Shown: positions 26,302-36,419 of the stretch, one piece after another
Layout of the letters: the number at the start of each line of letters is the position of its first letter
Numbering within the stretch: position 1 is the stretch's first letter
Assembly (NCBI GenBank): GCA_020053915.1
Contig: JAGVMG010000060.1
Coordinates: forward strand, 1-59,455
Reading direction: 5' to 3'
Length of the DNA: 59,455 nt
Source of the DNA: Parachlamydiales bacterium
Lineage (GTDB): Bacteria > Chlamydiota > Chlamydiia > Chlamydiales > Rhabdochlamydiaceae
Translations under genes and position numbers: made by a program
Notes under the pieces: generated by a model
The model's database searches: none
The model's input: the letters and a program-made list of their open reading frames with translations, nothing else
What the model was told of the DNA's origin: nothing

Positions 26302-26644
26302 AAAAAAACCTCAAACCATACTTTTAGGCATAACTATGCGATAAATTTACTTCGTCAACAGACGCGAATTTAAAAATATAATCAACATCAAGATTTTTGT
26401 CTAACTGCCAAAATTTCCCACTAATCTTCAAGAACTTGTAAAAACAGTCGTGCAGTTTCATTATTTTTGCAAGACAGCTTTGAGCGAACCTAGAGGATCA
26501 ATTTTTAGAAATTTCAACTCTCAGACAACACGGCTTTATTTTCAAATATTATTTTCATCCGCAAAACTTGTTTTAACAATTTAATTGCAAAATCAAATCG
26601 TTCATAATTACATTAAATTCAAACGCAAATATAACGAGAACTAA
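26302..26644. other. AT-rich intergenic region between divergent genes
   Basis: 343 bases with no supported gene. It separates the broken Sel1 gene (leftward) from the gene at 26645 (rightward) and must hold both promoters, but I see no convincing -35/-10 pair. No repeat or RNA was found. Confidence 0.4.
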
Positions 26645-27166
26645 ATGGCAACCATCAACAATTCAAACTGCTCAAGCGTTGGCTACATTGAAAGCGATCC
26701 CGACATGCTGTCTGGATCACTTCAGCGCCTCTTTGGCGCTGAATACTTAAGAAAACACCTTCCAATAGAGAGCGAATACCGAGCCCCTCGATTTATTGTG
26801 GTCATTGAAAACGATGTCACCACTTTACCGGTGCTTGTTTCACAAGCTGGATTTTCTCTAGTGATTGACAACTTTGATACGACTTATGGCGAGATTTTGG
26901 CTGAAAAAATCACAGGACCTGCAGTTTGTGACGGGTGTCGCGATTTCAGCTTAAGATTATTGGGTTATGTCGATTTCTCCGATCCGGGAAATGTCCGTCA
27001 AAGCACTGCCGATGGAAAACGTTATGTCGTTGATACAGAATGGAAGTCCCTAGTGGGTCTCGTCGAAAGAGTCGATGATCTTGATTACCTATCTTATCTA
27101 AAAACGCGCTTCCAAGTCTTTCATCCTTGGGCATTAAAACCTTATGACATAAACATTAAGTTATAG
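26645..27166 (+). CDS. Unknown protein, 173 aa
   Basis: A soluble protein beginning MATINNSNCSSVGYIE, with two beta-rich blocks (RFIVVIENDVTTLPVLV; SLVIDNFDTTYGEIL), a C-x-x-C pair (CDGC near 98) and a basic/aromatic C-terminus (FHPWALKPYDINIKL). The Ser/Asn-rich start and lineage-specific look resemble other candidate effectors in this window. DGKRYVVDTEWKSL near residue 125 recalls the catalytic region of degenerate kinases, but the usual motifs are missing. It precedes rpsD by 122 bases and is probably a separate transcript. Confidence 0.55.
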   Translation: MATINNSNCSSVGYIESDPDMLSGSLQRLFGAEYLRKHLPIESEYRAPRFIVVIENDVTTLPVLVSQAGFSLVIDNFDTTYGEILAEKITGPAVCDGCRDFSLRLLGYVDFSDPGNVRQSTADGKRYVVDTEWKSLVGLVERVDDLDYLSYLKTRFQVFHPWALKPYDINIKL

Positions 27167-27217
27167 AATATTCTATACGATTCTTACCTTCTCATCAACA
27201 CCTCTCAAACTCCGGTA

Positions 27218-27246
27218 TTTACAAAAATAGGAGGGTCGACTAGTAT
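27218..27246 (+). promoter_or_regulatory. Predicted sigma66 promoter of rpsD
   Basis: TTTACA (27218-27223), a 17-base spacer, and TAGTAT (27241-27246): a good match to the housekeeping -35/-10 consensus at ideal spacing, 43 bases before the rpsD ATG. The gene's own ribosome-binding site (TTAGGAGA) follows. Confidence 0.55.
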
Positions 27247-27288
27247 ACGAGTCTTTAATCAAATTCTTAAAGGTCCTTAGGAGATACA

Positions 27289-27909
27289 ATGGCTCGATAC
27301 ACTGGCCCTAAAAATCGCGTAGCTCGCCGTTTTGGAGCGAATATTTTCGGACGCGCACGCAATCCACTACTGCACAAACCTAATCCTCCAGGGGTTCATG
27401 GTGCAAAGCGCAAAAAGAAATCTGACTACGGCGTTCAACTCGAAGAGCAGCAAAAGCTCAAGGCCGTTTATGGGATGCTCGCCCACTCCCAACTCGTCCG
27501 CTACTACAAAGAAGCGGTTCGCAGCAAAGGCAACACTCCTGCTCAATTTATTGAGCGCTTAGAGTGCCGCCTGGACAACATCGTTTACAGGCTGAAGTTG
27601 GCTCCGACGATTTTCGCAGCTCAGCAGCTCGTTTCCCACGGCCACGTTCAAGTGAACGGCAAAAAAGTAGATCGCCGCTCCTTCTTCGTCCGCCCAGGAA
27701 TGACCATTTCCTTGAAGTCTAAGTCTCACCAGATGCCCGTTGTAAAACATAGCGTCGAGAGCGCAGCAAACTCCGTCCCTGAATACCTTCAGTTGGATCC
27801 TGCTAAGTTTTCTGGTCAATTGTTGACATCGCCTCAACTCGACCAGATCCCTCACCCGCTCCCGATCAACGTTCCTCTGATTTGCGAATTCTTAGCTCAC
27901 ACAAACTAA
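27289..27909 (+). CDS. rpsD: 30S ribosomal protein S4
   Basis: 206 aa, standard length. It starts [20 protein letters not shown] and has the S4 RNA-binding fold [20 protein letters not shown] followed by [18 protein letters not shown]4 is a primary 16S rRNA binder that nucleates the 5' domain of the small subunit. Unlike in many bacteria it is not beside rpsK/rpoA here but stands alone with its own promoter and terminator, as in chlamydiae generally. The N-terminal zinc-finger Cys residues are absent (C-minus form). Confidence 0.97.
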   Translation: MARYTGPKNRVARRFGANIFGRARNPLLHKPNPPGVHGAKRKKKSDYGVQLEEQQKLKAVYGMLAHSQLVRYYKEAVRSKGNTPAQFIERLECRLDNIVYRLKLAPTIFAAQQLVSHGHVQVNGKKVDRRSFFVRPGMTISLKSKSHQMPVVKHSVESAANSVPEYLQLDPAKFSGQLLTSPQLDQIPHPLPINVPLICEFLAHTN

Positions 27910-27944
27910 GAAAACGACTTAAGCACGTTGGGTATAACTCGTTC

Positions 27945-27975
27945 AAAAGCAGTTCTTTACGAACTGCTTTTTTTA
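27945..27975 (+). terminator. Intrinsic terminator of rpsD
   Basis: AAAGCAGTTC, loop TTTAC, GAACTGCTTT, then a run of T: a perfect 10-bp stem with a T-tail, 35 bases after the rpsD stop. Confidence 0.9.
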
Positions 27976-28117
27976 TGCCCTTATGCGACAAAAAAGCTAA
28001 ATAAGCAAAGACCGTTTAACTTGAACGGCTTAGCTCAATAAGCTGATTTAAAACCAATTGACTTTCATCGGCAATTAAGCTATAATTGATGCATAATTAA
28101 TTTAACTTTATCCAAGC

Positions 28118-29350
28118 ATGGCTAGCTACCCCATTCACGAGAGTTCTTCATCATCTTCCGCTGCGACCTCTTCACATCCATTGAAAAAACGGACAGGGCG
28201 CCACATTTTGCCACTGCAAGCAACACCCTCCCTGACAACTCAAACGTCGTCTTTACAAGGTCGAATCGTCGATCCAGAATACGCTCAGATTAAAGGATCA
28301 GAGCGTATCATCGACTACCATCTTAAATGCCTATTCGAAATTCATTTAGATGTATCTTTTGAACGAGGACCTACCGTAGATCAAGGCCACCGTGCAAAAA
28401 GATCCTTTCAAGCCGCACACCACTCTTTGCTTCCCAATCCGCAAGATAAAGGACTCGAAAAGTTCATTCGCAAAGTGGGTGCCACGGGAATTACTCCGAC
28501 TAAATCAGGACCTTACCTAAGAGCCCGGGCGAATCTTTCTGAAGCAGAAATTCAAGAGATTGCAACTCTCCACCCCGATGAAAAAACCTTGCGCAACTTT
28601 CTGCAGCCCCGCTTACCCATAGGCGCTGATTCTTCTTCGCTTGCAGGAACGAGCACCTATCTTTTCAGCAATAGCACAATCGATAATCCCGATGAATCCA
28701 ATCAATTAGACAGCTTATTGGAACGCAAAATCGCTCCCTTTCTCCAATGTCAGCAACAATTAAGAAAAGAGGGAACTCTCGATGCGATCGCTTCAACAGA
28801 AAACCTAGTGAAATGGCTGACAGGTTTTTATCGAAAATGCCTTGACTCTTGCGAGCAGCGCAAGGGATATTTGCAAAAAGCAGAGGCTCTTCTGGAAAAC
28901 CTCGAAGACAAGGAGAACGGTATTTCACCCTTCGAGCTCATCGAAGAAATCTTGAAAATCGCTACACTCAAACTCACTTGCTTGCCCAGTCACCGAATTC
29001 CCAAAAGTTTGGAGACCACTTTCCGTTCGTTAAAAGTTCAAGAGCCTACAAATCTGATAGAGATCAAAAAACAACTCCACACACTGATCACAACTTTTAA
29101 GAAAAAAACTGAATTGTTTGAGGCAGAAGCGCAAGCCCAACTGAAGCAGCTAGACAGCTGCGATGGAGCCTGTACGATTCCCTCCTTACAAAAAGCTCTC
29201 TTTGGAATCTATGAAGACGGTGCGCGCAGAGCCCCGACGAACGAGGAAATACGCGACCAACTGTTTGACATGCTGCACGTCGATCCAACGTATCAAAACG
29301 GATCTTTCAAAAAGCAGCGCAGAGCACGATCTCTTATACTACCCCTTTAA
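28118..29350 (+). CDS. Unknown Ser-rich N-terminus protein, 410 aa
   Basis: Begins MASYPIHESSSSSSAATSSH, the same Ser/Thr-rich style as three other orphan proteins here, then a basic patch (KKRTGRH) and a helical body. Residues about 80-170 form a compact domain (RAKRSFQAAHHSLLPNPQDK, GLEKFIRKVGATGITPTKSG), and the rest is coiled coil-like helices (LLENLEDKENG, KKKTELFEAEAQAQLKQLD). It has no signal peptide or membrane segment. Candidate type III effector by composition only. Its 3' end overlaps the convergent murJ stop by 12 bases. Confidence 0.6.
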   Translation: MASYPIHESSSSSSAATSSHPLKKRTGRHILPLQATPSLTTQTSSLQGRIVDPEYAQIKGSERIIDYHLKCLFEIHLDVSFERGPTVDQGHRAKRSFQAAHHSLLPNPQDKGLEKFIRKVGATGITPTKSGPYLRARANLSEAEIQEIATLHPDEKTLRNFLQPRLPIGADSSSLAGTSTYLFSNSTIDNPDESNQLDSLLERKIAPFLQCQQQLRKEGTLDAIASTENLVKWLTGFYRKCLDSCEQRKGYLQKAEALLENLEDKENGISPFELIEEILKIATLKLTCLPSHRIPKSLETTFRSLKVQEPTNLIEIKKQLHTLITTFKKKTELFEAEAQAQLKQLDSCDGACTIPSLQKALFGIYEDGARRAPTNEEIRDQLFDMLHVDPTYQNGSFKKQRRARSLILPL

Positions 29351-30973
29351 ATCAGCCGGTGCAGTCTCTTTTTTTCTTATCCCCACAAGCTCAAGTAAAT
29401 CACTCGCGTTAAATACCCATGCATAAGAAAACAAGATCAACCCAAACGTTCCTGCCAATGTGACAAATTGCAAAAGCTGCATTGAGAAGGAGCGAGAAAA
29501 CTCTTCAGACACATGAGCGAACACATACTGCAGCATCGGCTCCTTAACTAAATACACACCCACTAAGATGGTCACCACGGAAGCAATTGCCGTACAGATT
29601 CCTGTTTTCCAAAAAGAGGTGGACAGCGAGCGATCCCAGATTTTCCCTGTTCTTCGCGCAAGATGAAAAGAGAGATAAAAATAGTTCACCCAAGCCGCAA
29701 AACTCGTGGCTACCGCAATACTAAACGCGCCCCAGTTCAACACAAAAACAAATAGAGCAGATGCGGCGATGTTTACGAGAACGGAATAGAGAGATCCGAG
29801 CATGGGAGTGCGGTAATCTTTTTTCGCATAAAACGCAGGAGCTAGCAACAAAACAAGAACTGCCGGCACGAGCCCAAGTCCATAGCCCCATAGACAGATG
29901 ATCGTGTTATAAGTGGCAAATGCGGTAAAGTCACCACGCCCATAGATCAAATTGACAGAGGCTGCCCCCAACACAAAAATTCCCATCGTACACGGGAAAA
30001 TCAAGCTAAAGCTGCGCCGATAGGCAAAGCGAAGCAGCGACAGATAGTTCTCCATCATCCCTTCACGCATCGCACGAGAAAGCGAAGGAAAAAGAGCTGC
30101 CGACAAAGCGATGCCAAAGAGAGCTAGAGGAAGCTGTTCCAAGCGAATCGCATACCACAGGTATGCGGGACCTTCAAGAGAAGCAAAGCGCGCAAACACG
30201 CCGTCGAGAGCGGCATTGACTTGAGTGGATGCGACCCCGACAACGCCGAGAAGCACGGGCTTAACAACCTGGCGCATTTCAAGGGAAAAGAGCTCTGCGC
30301 GAAAAATTTCTTTCCACGATAAAAACCGCTTTAAAAAAGAAAATGTCTGAGGGACAATCGCGAGCCACTGGAAGAAAAAAGCGACAACAATCGCAAGAGA
30401 GAGAACGACCATGGAAGAAGAAGGGTCTTTGCCTTTCAGCCACCATGCCGCTGCTATCCAAACCATGTTAAACGCTGCAGGCGCAAATCCGGTTAAGAAA
30501 AATTTTTTTTCACATTGCAATAGACCGCTGCAGAGTCCAAACATACAGATAAACATCACCCCAGGGAGCATGAGAATAGTCAGATAAAGGATCTGCGACG
30601 CCTCAGGGCTTAAATTGGCCCATTTCCAAACGGCGGCAAGACCGATGACTCCTAAGACGACAAGCAGATAAAGTAGGGTTAGGAGCGAAAAGAAAAGATC
30701 GCGAAAAAACTGGGCTCCTTTTTCAGGCGAGCTCATGCGCAAATGAATAAAATGGGGAATAAACCCCGCGGGCAGCGGCCCCTCGCCAAGTAGGCGACGA
30801 ACCAAGTTCGCAAAGCGAAAAGCGACCATAAATGCGGCAATCGCCGGATGGCTGCCGAAGCAAAATGCCATGCTGACGTCCCTTCCCAAGCCCGTTAGCC
30901 GACTTAATAAAGTCCCAGATAAAAAGGCCATGGAAGACCGGTTCACGCTCTTAGGGGTGTCTTGTGTGCTCAT
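29339..30973 (-). CDS. murJ: Lipid II flippase MurJ
   Basis: 544 aa, 14 predicted membrane helices. The N-terminus SGTLLSRLTGLGRDVSMAFCFG and GEGPLPAGFIPHF are signatures of MviN/MurJ. The conserved charged residues of helix 1-2 (the RxxG...R...D and R-x-x-LGEG blocks) are present. MurJ flips undecaprenyl-linked lipid II across the inner membrane for the thin, division-related peptidoglycan of chlamydiae. It is divergent from nfo, with starts about 70 bases apart. Confidence 0.93.
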   Translation of the reverse strand: MSTQDTPKSVNRSSMAFLSGTLLSRLTGLGRDVSMAFCFGSHPAIAAFMVAFRFANLVRRLLGEGPLPAGFIPHFIHLRMSSPEKGAQFFRDLFFSLLTLLYLLVVLGVIGLAAVWKWANLSPEASQILYLTILMLPGVMFICMFGLCSGLLQCEKKFFLTGFAPAAFNMVWIAAAWWLKGKDPSSSMVVLSLAIVVAFFFQWLAIVPQTFSFLKRFLSWKEIFRAELFSLEMRQVVKPVLLGVVGVASTQVNAALDGVFARFASLEGPAYLWYAIRLEQLPLALFGIALSAALFPSLSRAMREGMMENYLSLLRFAYRRSFSLIFPCTMGIFVLGAASVNLIYGRGDFTAFATYNTIICLWGYGLGLVPAVLVLLLAPAFYAKKDYRTPMLGSLYSVLVNIAASALFVFVLNWGAFSIAVATSFAAWVNYFYLSFHLARRTGKIWDRSLSTSFWKTGICTAIASVVTILVGVYLVKEPMLQYVFAHVSEEFSRSFSMQLLQFVTLAGTFGLILFSYAWVFNASDLLELVGIRKKETAPADLKG

Positions 30974-31045
30974 AAATTGAAAGCTCCTAATGGCATTGTC
31001 AAGATCTACTCCATGTCTTATAATCGATCTTTTTCAATATGTACA

Positions 31046-31915
31046 ATGATGAAACAAACACCTCCAGATCAACTCCTCATCGGCGCCCACACTTCAGCTG
31101 CTGGCGGGGTGCATAAGGCCCTTCTCGAAGCTCAAGAAATCGGCGCAACAACCTGCCAACTCTTTACGAGCAACCAAAAGCGGTGGGAAGGAAAGCCGAT
31201 CGACGAGGAAGAGCTAGCGCGCTGGCAAGACACCTTGGCTGCCACCGGTTTACAAAAAATCATGAGCCACGACAGCTACCTGATCAATCTGGGATCTCCG
31301 AACGAAGAAGGGCTGCATAAAAGTCGAGCCGCATTTAAAGAAGAGTTGAAACGGTGCCAATTGCTCGGCCTTTCCTTTTTGAATTTCCATCCGGGAGCTG
31401 CCCTTGACAATTCTGAAGAGCACTGTTTAGAGACGATTGTCAACAGCCTAGAGCATTTGGAAACGTTAGCAGATAAAGGCTCCACACGTCTTTTAATTGA
31501 AACAACCGCAGGCCAGGGATCCTCTGTCGGCCACAAATTTGAACACTTAGGCTACATCATCGACCGGTTGCACAAAAAAATCCCCATCGGCGTCTGCATC
31601 GATACCTGCCACATTTTTTCTGCCGGCTATGACATCCGCACAAAAGAAGCCTGGGATGAAACACTGAAGGAATTCGACGAAAAAGTGGGGCTCCAACATC
31701 TCTATGCCTTCCATGTCAACGATTCGATGAAACCCTTCGGTTCCAGGCGAGATCGCCACGCCCCGCTTGGGGAAGGAGAAATCGGCATGGAATGTTTTAA
31801 AGTGATGATGACCCATCCAAAGCTGCGCGAAATCCCCAAATACTTAGAAACACCTGACGGCCCTCCTCTTTGGGTCAAAGAGATTGCCTTACTTCGAAAA
31901 TTTGCAAAACACTAA
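31046..31915 (+). CDS. nfo: Endonuclease IV (AP endonuclease)
   Basis: 289 aa from ATG 31046 (ATG 31049 is equally possible); an earlier frame extension adds 28 residues of no similarity. The protein opens with [20 protein letters not shown] and has the three metal-binding signatures: [28 protein letters not shown] and [21 protein letters not shown]. It cleaves abasic sites in base-excision repair with zinc cofactors. asnS begins 7 bases after its stop, so the two form a unit. Confidence 0.95.
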   Translation: MMKQTPPDQLLIGAHTSAAGGVHKALLEAQEIGATTCQLFTSNQKRWEGKPIDEEELARWQDTLAATGLQKIMSHDSYLINLGSPNEEGLHKSRAAFKEELKRCQLLGLSFLNFHPGAALDNSEEHCLETIVNSLEHLETLADKGSTRLLIETTAGQGSSVGHKFEHLGYIIDRLHKKIPIGVCIDTCHIFSAGYDIRTKEAWDETLKEFDEKVGLQHLYAFHVNDSMKPFGSRRDRHAPLGEGEIGMECFKVMMTHPKLREIPKYLETPDGPPLWVKEIALLRKFAKH

Positions 31916-31922
31916 ATTTAAT

Positions 31923-33311
31923 ATGAAACATACAAAGCTCAAACAAATCCAAGAAAAAGATATCGGCACTACACTCACTGTCTGCGGATGGATCCGCACG
32001 GTGCGCGATCAGAAAAATTTCGCCTTCATCGAACTCAACGACGGCTCGACATTTTCCAATCTCCAGATCATCGCTGATGCCACGTTACCAAATTACGAAG
32101 AGCACATGAAGCTGCTATCTACGGGAGCCTCCCTTGCTGTCACAGGAGAACTTGTCAAAAGTCCTGGTCAAAAACAAAAATGGGAATTAAAAGCGCACTC
32201 GATCCAAATTTTTGGAACATGCCTTGCAGAAGATTATCCCCTGCAAAAAAAACGCCACTCTTTTGAGTTTCTCCGCGAGATCGCCCACCTACGTCCTCGG
32301 ACCAATACTCAAGGCGCAGTAGCTCGTGTCCGCAACGCGCTTGCAACAGCGACCCATTTGTTCTTCCAAGAAAAAGGATTTCTCTATGTGCATACGCCAA
32401 TCATCACAGCGTCCGACTGTGAAGGGGGCGGCGCGCAGTTTCTCGTGACCACACTCGATCTGCAAAAACCTCCGCGCCACTCCGACGGCTCAATCGATTT
32501 TACACGAGACTTCTTTCACAAGCCCGCTTACTTGACCGTTTCCGGACAGCTCAACGGGGAAACATTTGCCTGTGCACTTTCAGACATCTATACCTTCGGC
32601 CCCACATTCCGCGCTGAAAACTCCCACACCTCGCGCCACTTAGCAGAATTCTGGATGATCGAGCCTGAGATGGCCTTTGCCGATCTCAAAGACAACATGG
32701 AATGCGCAGAAGCTTATTTAAAATATGTGATTCATCACGTCTTGAACCACTGTGCAGAGGACATGGAATTTTTCGATGCCTTCATCGAAAAAGGACTCAT
32801 CACACGTCTCAAACACGTTGCCGAAACTCCTTTTGCCCACCTCACCTACACAGAAGCGGTTGACATCTTGCAAAAATCAGGCAAGGCATTCCAATTCCCC
32901 GTCGAATGGGGCACAGATCTCCAATCGGAGCATGAGCGCTACCTCGCAGAAGAGTATTGCAAAAAACCGGTCATCCTCACAGATTATCCAGCCAAAATCA
33001 AAGCCTTCTACATGCGCGCAAACGAAGATGGCAAAACCGTTGCCGCCATGGATGTGCTCGTGCCCAAAATCGGAGAGATCATCGGAGGCGCTCAAAGGGA
33101 AGAGAGACTCGATCGCTTGGAGAAGAAAATTGTCGATTTTGGATTAAAACCCGAAGATTATTGGTGGTACTCCCAACTGCGCCAATACGGAACAGTTCCC
33201 CATGCGGGATTTGGAGCTGGGTTTGAGCGGCTTGTTCTCTTTGCGACCGGCATGGAAAACATCCGCGATGTGATTCCTTTTCCTAGATTCCCCGGGCATG
33301 CGGAATTTTAG
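31923..33311 (+). CDS. asnS: Asparagine--tRNA ligase
   Basis: 462 aa from the ATG at 31923. The N-terminal OB anticodon-binding domain includes [19 protein letters not shown], and the class II core has [40 protein letters not shown] and motif 3 [22 protein letters not shown] agrees with the AsnRS rather than the AspRS form. It charges tRNA-Asn directly with asparagine. Chlamydiaceae lack this enzyme and make Asn-tRNA by the GatCAB route, so its presence points to an environmental lineage. It follows nfo after 7 bases. Confidence 0.95.
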   Translation: MKHTKLKQIQEKDIGTTLTVCGWIRTVRDQKNFAFIELNDGSTFSNLQIIADATLPNYEEHMKLLSTGASLAVTGELVKSPGQKQKWELKAHSIQIFGTCLAEDYPLQKKRHSFEFLREIAHLRPRTNTQGAVARVRNALATATHLFFQEKGFLYVHTPIITASDCEGGGAQFLVTTLDLQKPPRHSDGSIDFTRDFFHKPAYLTVSGQLNGETFACALSDIYTFGPTFRAENSHTSRHLAEFWMIEPEMAFADLKDNMECAEAYLKYVIHHVLNHCAEDMEFFDAFIEKGLITRLKHVAETPFAHLTYTEAVDILQKSGKAFQFPVEWGTDLQSEHERYLAEEYCKKPVILTDYPAKIKAFYMRANEDGKTVAAMDVLVPKIGEIIGGAQREERLDRLEKKIVDFGLKPEDYWWYSQLRQYGTVPHAGFGAGFERLVLFATGMENIRDVIPFPRFPGHAEF

Positions 33312-33323
33312 CCTAAATAGTGA

Positions 33324-34118
33324 TCATGATACCGCGACCCCCTCAAACAGTGAGGGGTGCTCCGCTTTAAATGCCGCAATGCGCGTGATGAGCGCATCAA
33401 GTTGACAAGGCTTAACTAATTCATCAGCCTTTTCTTTTAAATCCGGGTGCTTATTGAAAAAAGCGAATAGAGTGGGATTAGTTAAGTCATTAACTAAAAT
33501 TCTGCGCATGACGCTAAATAAGTTGCCTATATCTTGGTTAACGTCGAAGTTAAACGACGTTTCACTCGTCTTGCCCTTATTATGCGCATTCCCAAAATCG
33601 ATGAACTGATACCCATATTTTTTGACATACATGATATTAGGTAGGCGTACATCCCCATGGGCAATCCCTTTTTCATGAATTTCTTTCAGTTTCTTTGCTA
33701 ATTGTTCAGAAATTAAAATAGCCTTTGGGAAAGGAAGAGTTTCACATGTCTTACTAAGAGTCGTTTCCATTTTTCTCAATATGATTCCACTGAAGATGCC
33801 ACTGGGTGCAAAACCTTTAACATAACGGGAATAAAAAGGAATATCCCTTAGATAGGGATATATCTCCAGCTCTTCTTTAAGCTTCTCAGAATGTCCAATT
33901 TTTATTGCCTTGGATTTTCTAGGTTCTTCAGACGGCGGCGGAACAACCTCATGGACGCAAGCAAAATATCCAGAATCTAGTAATGGTCCAATTGTATAAG
34001 CTGTTTCGATTTGGATCTCTTCTTTATTTGTTTTGGCGCGCACATAAGTAAATTTTGAATCTTGCTCCTCCTTCACAATCCAAGAACTACACGTTTGAAT
34101 AGACATTTCTACAGACAT
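33324..34118 (-). CDS. Eukaryote-like protein kinase, candidate effector
   Basis: 264 aa. It keeps nearly the full kinase motif set in the right order: a Gly-rich loop (GPLLDSGYFACVHEV, about 44-57), a likely beta-3 Lys (AIKIG, Lys73), an alpha-C Glu (KEELEIYPYL), the catalytic loop AHGDVRLPNIMYV (HGD, Asp156; Asn161) and metal-binding FIDFGNAH (Asp174). HGD instead of HRD is seen in bacterial and RIO-like kinases. The extremely AT-rich upstream region (34119-34223) and soluble N-terminus (MSVEMSIQTCSSW) match other candidate secreted proteins here. It has no transmembrane or PASTA segment and so is not a PknB-type receptor. Confidence 0.75.
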   Translation of the reverse strand: MSVEMSIQTCSSWIVKEEQDSKFTYVRAKTNKEEIQIETAYTIGPLLDSGYFACVHEVVPPPSEEPRKSKAIKIGHSEKLKEELEIYPYLRDIPFYSRYVKGFAPSGIFSGIILRKMETTLSKTCETLPFPKAILISEQLAKKLKEIHEKGIAHGDVRLPNIMYVKKYGYQFIDFGNAHNKGKTSETSFNFDVNQDIGNLFSVMRRILVNDLTNPTLFAFFNKHPDLKEKADELVKPCQLDALITRIAAFKAEHPSLFEGVAVS

Positions 34119-34223
34119 CTTAAAGACTCACACATTTAATTCATTAAATTAAACTTATTACATATTATTAATAAATTAAATTCAATTGAAATAATATTTT
34201 GAACAACTTAGAATGTATACTCT

Positions 34224-35354
34224 TTAATTGGGCAAGAGACGGCGGCGCGCTTGAGCGAGAACCCCTGCCCCTAGACCAAGTAACATGGCAACAAAGGCAA
34301 AGATTAGCCCAAAGAACGGAATCTCAGAGAGAATAAAGTAACAGACGATCCCTACGACAAGAACAACAAAACGGCGCACTCTTAATTTGATCCTATGGAA
34401 GAGCCACTGTGAGGCCCAAAAGATCGTATAAATTTTCGCTGTATAAAATCCGATGATGTTAGCGGCAATTAAAGTGAGCGCAAACGGCACTCCTAAAATA
34501 GTCATCAGCATCACGAGCGACGCTAATGGCAAAAGAACCAGCAACATTACCCCATAGGAAAAGCATTTTAAGGGATGATCTTGCAGCGTGTGCAATGCCG
34601 CTTCGAGGTTTTTTGGAAAGACTTTGAGTAAAATGATCCCAACGACCAAGGTATAAAAGAAATTCATGAGCAAGGTGACCACTTTGGAGCCGACAAGTAA
34701 GCGCTGGAGCCACGTCCCTTGCACAAGCCCATGAACAAGAGAAGGATGATAAATCACAGTCCCCTCCATTCTCGCCGCAGGATCGATCCATGCTGCTGCG
34801 CTGCTGCGGTACTCCACATTTCCAACAATGTTCGCTTTTGAGGTGATTCTAAGCTGCCCGACATAAGCCTTTAAAAAACCTTTCAACATCCCCGACACAC
34901 GCAAATTGGATGCAACAATCACGCCATCGTAAGCTCCCTGGCATGCAAGATCGACATTCCCTGCCGTAATCACAAGGTTTCTTGCAACAGTGGATGATGG
35001 AAGCAGCTGAACATTTCCTGCGAGCGTTGAAAAATTATTTCCGATCTGTCCCGTAACAAGCACTTGTCCACCTACCGAGCGGACATTATGCGCCACTTTT
35101 CCAGCGATCTCCAGGGAGACTGCCCCAACGATGACATCCCCGTTCACAGTCCCGTCAATCACAACCTGGTTCGCTAAAACGTAGACATCTCCATTGACAA
35201 TGCCCGAAATCTCAACACTATCTCCAAACGCAAAGTAATCCCCTTCATACACAGCGCCAGACGGCAAGACGATCACATGGGAAACGTCCTGTTTAGGCGA
35301 CTCGTCCGCATGAATCGCATTCAAAAGAAGAAGGAACAATAACATTAATCGCAC
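34224..35354 (-). CDS. Bactofilin-like beta-helix protein fused to a membrane domain
   Basis: 376 aa. A short signal-like N-terminus is followed by a bactofilin/polymer-forming repeat region (about 25-205) with regular short-strand periodicity: VYEGDYFAFGDSVEISGIVN, GDVYVLANQVVIDGTVNGDV, IVGAVSLEIAGKV. The C-terminal half (about 225-376) has four or more membrane helices and ends in a basic tail. Bactofilins polymerise without nucleotide and help organise cell wall and division in other bacteria, including chlamydial BacA. This version would present its beta-helix outside or at the membrane. It overlaps the hemA end by 10 bases, so they are co-transcribed. Confidence 0.7.
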   Translation of the reverse strand: MRLMLLFLLLLNAIHADESPKQDVSHVIVLPSGAVYEGDYFAFGDSVEISGIVNGDVYVLANQVVIDGTVNGDVIVGAVSLEIAGKVAHNVRSVGGQVLVTGQIGNNFSTLAGNVQLLPSSTVARNLVITAGNVDLACQGAYDGVIVASNLRVSGMLKGFLKAYVGQLRITSKANIVGNVEYRSSAAAWIDPAARMEGTVIYHPSLVHGLVQGTWLQRLLVGSKVVTLLMNFFYTLVVGIILLKVFPKNLEAALHTLQDHPLKCFSYGVMLLVLLPLASLVMLMTILGVPFALTLIAANIIGFYTAKIYTIFWASQWLFHRIKLRVRRFVVLVVGIVCYFILSEIPFFGLIFAFVAMLLGLGAGVLAQARRRLLPN

Positions 35355-36364
35355 GCGAATAACACCCTAGGTTCAGTTTTACGATGGAATAGCTCCACCT
35401 GTCTTTCCGCTTGTCGCCACACCCAGCTTTCTGCTACGCGAATCTGCACATTATCTCGCAGCTGTTTGCGCTCGATCAGATGCCCCACCTCTTCCATATT
35501 CATCAACGTAATTTGAGGATGAAGAGCAACACTTGGATCTACATTGCGCGGCACACTTAAATCGAGAATCAGTTTTGACTCAAGCACCTCTTTCGAACTG
35601 AGATCTGCATTCGAAATCAGATACTCAGAAAAATTGGTTCCACAAATAATAAAATCATAAGACAGCCATGTTAATATTTCAGAAAAATGGATCACTTTCA
35701 ATCCATAGGCTTCTTTCTGATCTTGCGCTGAATTCAAAGAACGGGTGCACAATGTGAGATCCCGCACCCCTTTAACAAAAACATGGGAAAGGATTTTGCG
35801 ATTGATCTCAGAATTCCCCACAAATAGCACTTTTTTTTGCGACACATCTTTGAAGACCCACTGGCCGATTTGCAAAACCATTCCTGGAAGACTAGTTTGC
35901 CCTTGCGGAATTGTCATAGAAGAGCGGATCTGCTTTCCAATTTTCAAACATTTCTGAAAGAGGAAATGCAAACAGTTCGGCAAACGATAATCCGCAGCTG
36001 TATGTTCATAAGCAAGTTTGACTTGGCGCTGAATCTCAGACTCAGCGAGGATCACACTATCCAACCCCGCTGTCACAAGCGCGAGATGTGTAAAACAATC
36101 CGCACCAAAATAAGTATAGAGCATATGCTCGAAAGGCCCTTCGATCTCAGTGCGAAATAGATTTAATAGCTCGCTATGCGCTGCGGCTAAATCTTCTGCA
36201 CTAAAATAGATTTCTGTGCGATTGCATGTAGACAAAACAACACAGCTGAGTCTCGGCGCAATTTCACTCTCGCATGAAATTTTCTTAGCGCACGCTTTAG
36301 CTAAATGTTCTCTAACGACAAGCTCTGATGATTTATGATTGATCCCCAATACACCAATTCGCAT
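35345..36364 (-). CDS. hemA: Glutamyl-tRNA reductase (short chlamydial form)
   Basis: 339 aa. MRIGVLGINHKSSELVVRE opens the catalytic domain and STCNRTEIYF carries nucleophile Cys47. The NADPH fold follows (VLFVGNSEINRKILSHVFV). It reduces Glu-tRNA to glutamate-1-semialdehyde, the first step of C5 haem synthesis. Family members usually run to about 420 aa; the C-terminal dimerisation helices are mostly absent here, as in C. trachomatis HemA, which is of similar length. GluTR families with such truncation are characteristic of Chlamydiae. Confidence 0.93.
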   Translation of the reverse strand: MRIGVLGINHKSSELVVREHLAKACAKKISCESEIAPRLSCVVLSTCNRTEIYFSAEDLAAAHSELLNLFRTEIEGPFEHMLYTYFGADCFTHLALVTAGLDSVILAESEIQRQVKLAYEHTAADYRLPNCLHFLFQKCLKIGKQIRSSMTIPQGQTSLPGMVLQIGQWVFKDVSQKKVLFVGNSEINRKILSHVFVKGVRDLTLCTRSLNSAQDQKEAYGLKVIHFSEILTWLSYDFIICGTNFSEYLISNADLSSKEVLESKLILDLSVPRNVDPSVALHPQITLMNMEEVGHLIERKQLRDNVQIRVAESWVWRQAERQVELFHRKTEPRVLFACD

Positions 36365-36419
36365 GACGGTCCATTCGTGGAAGATTCTGTATTCATTGTG
36401 TATATAATCCTCACAGGGA

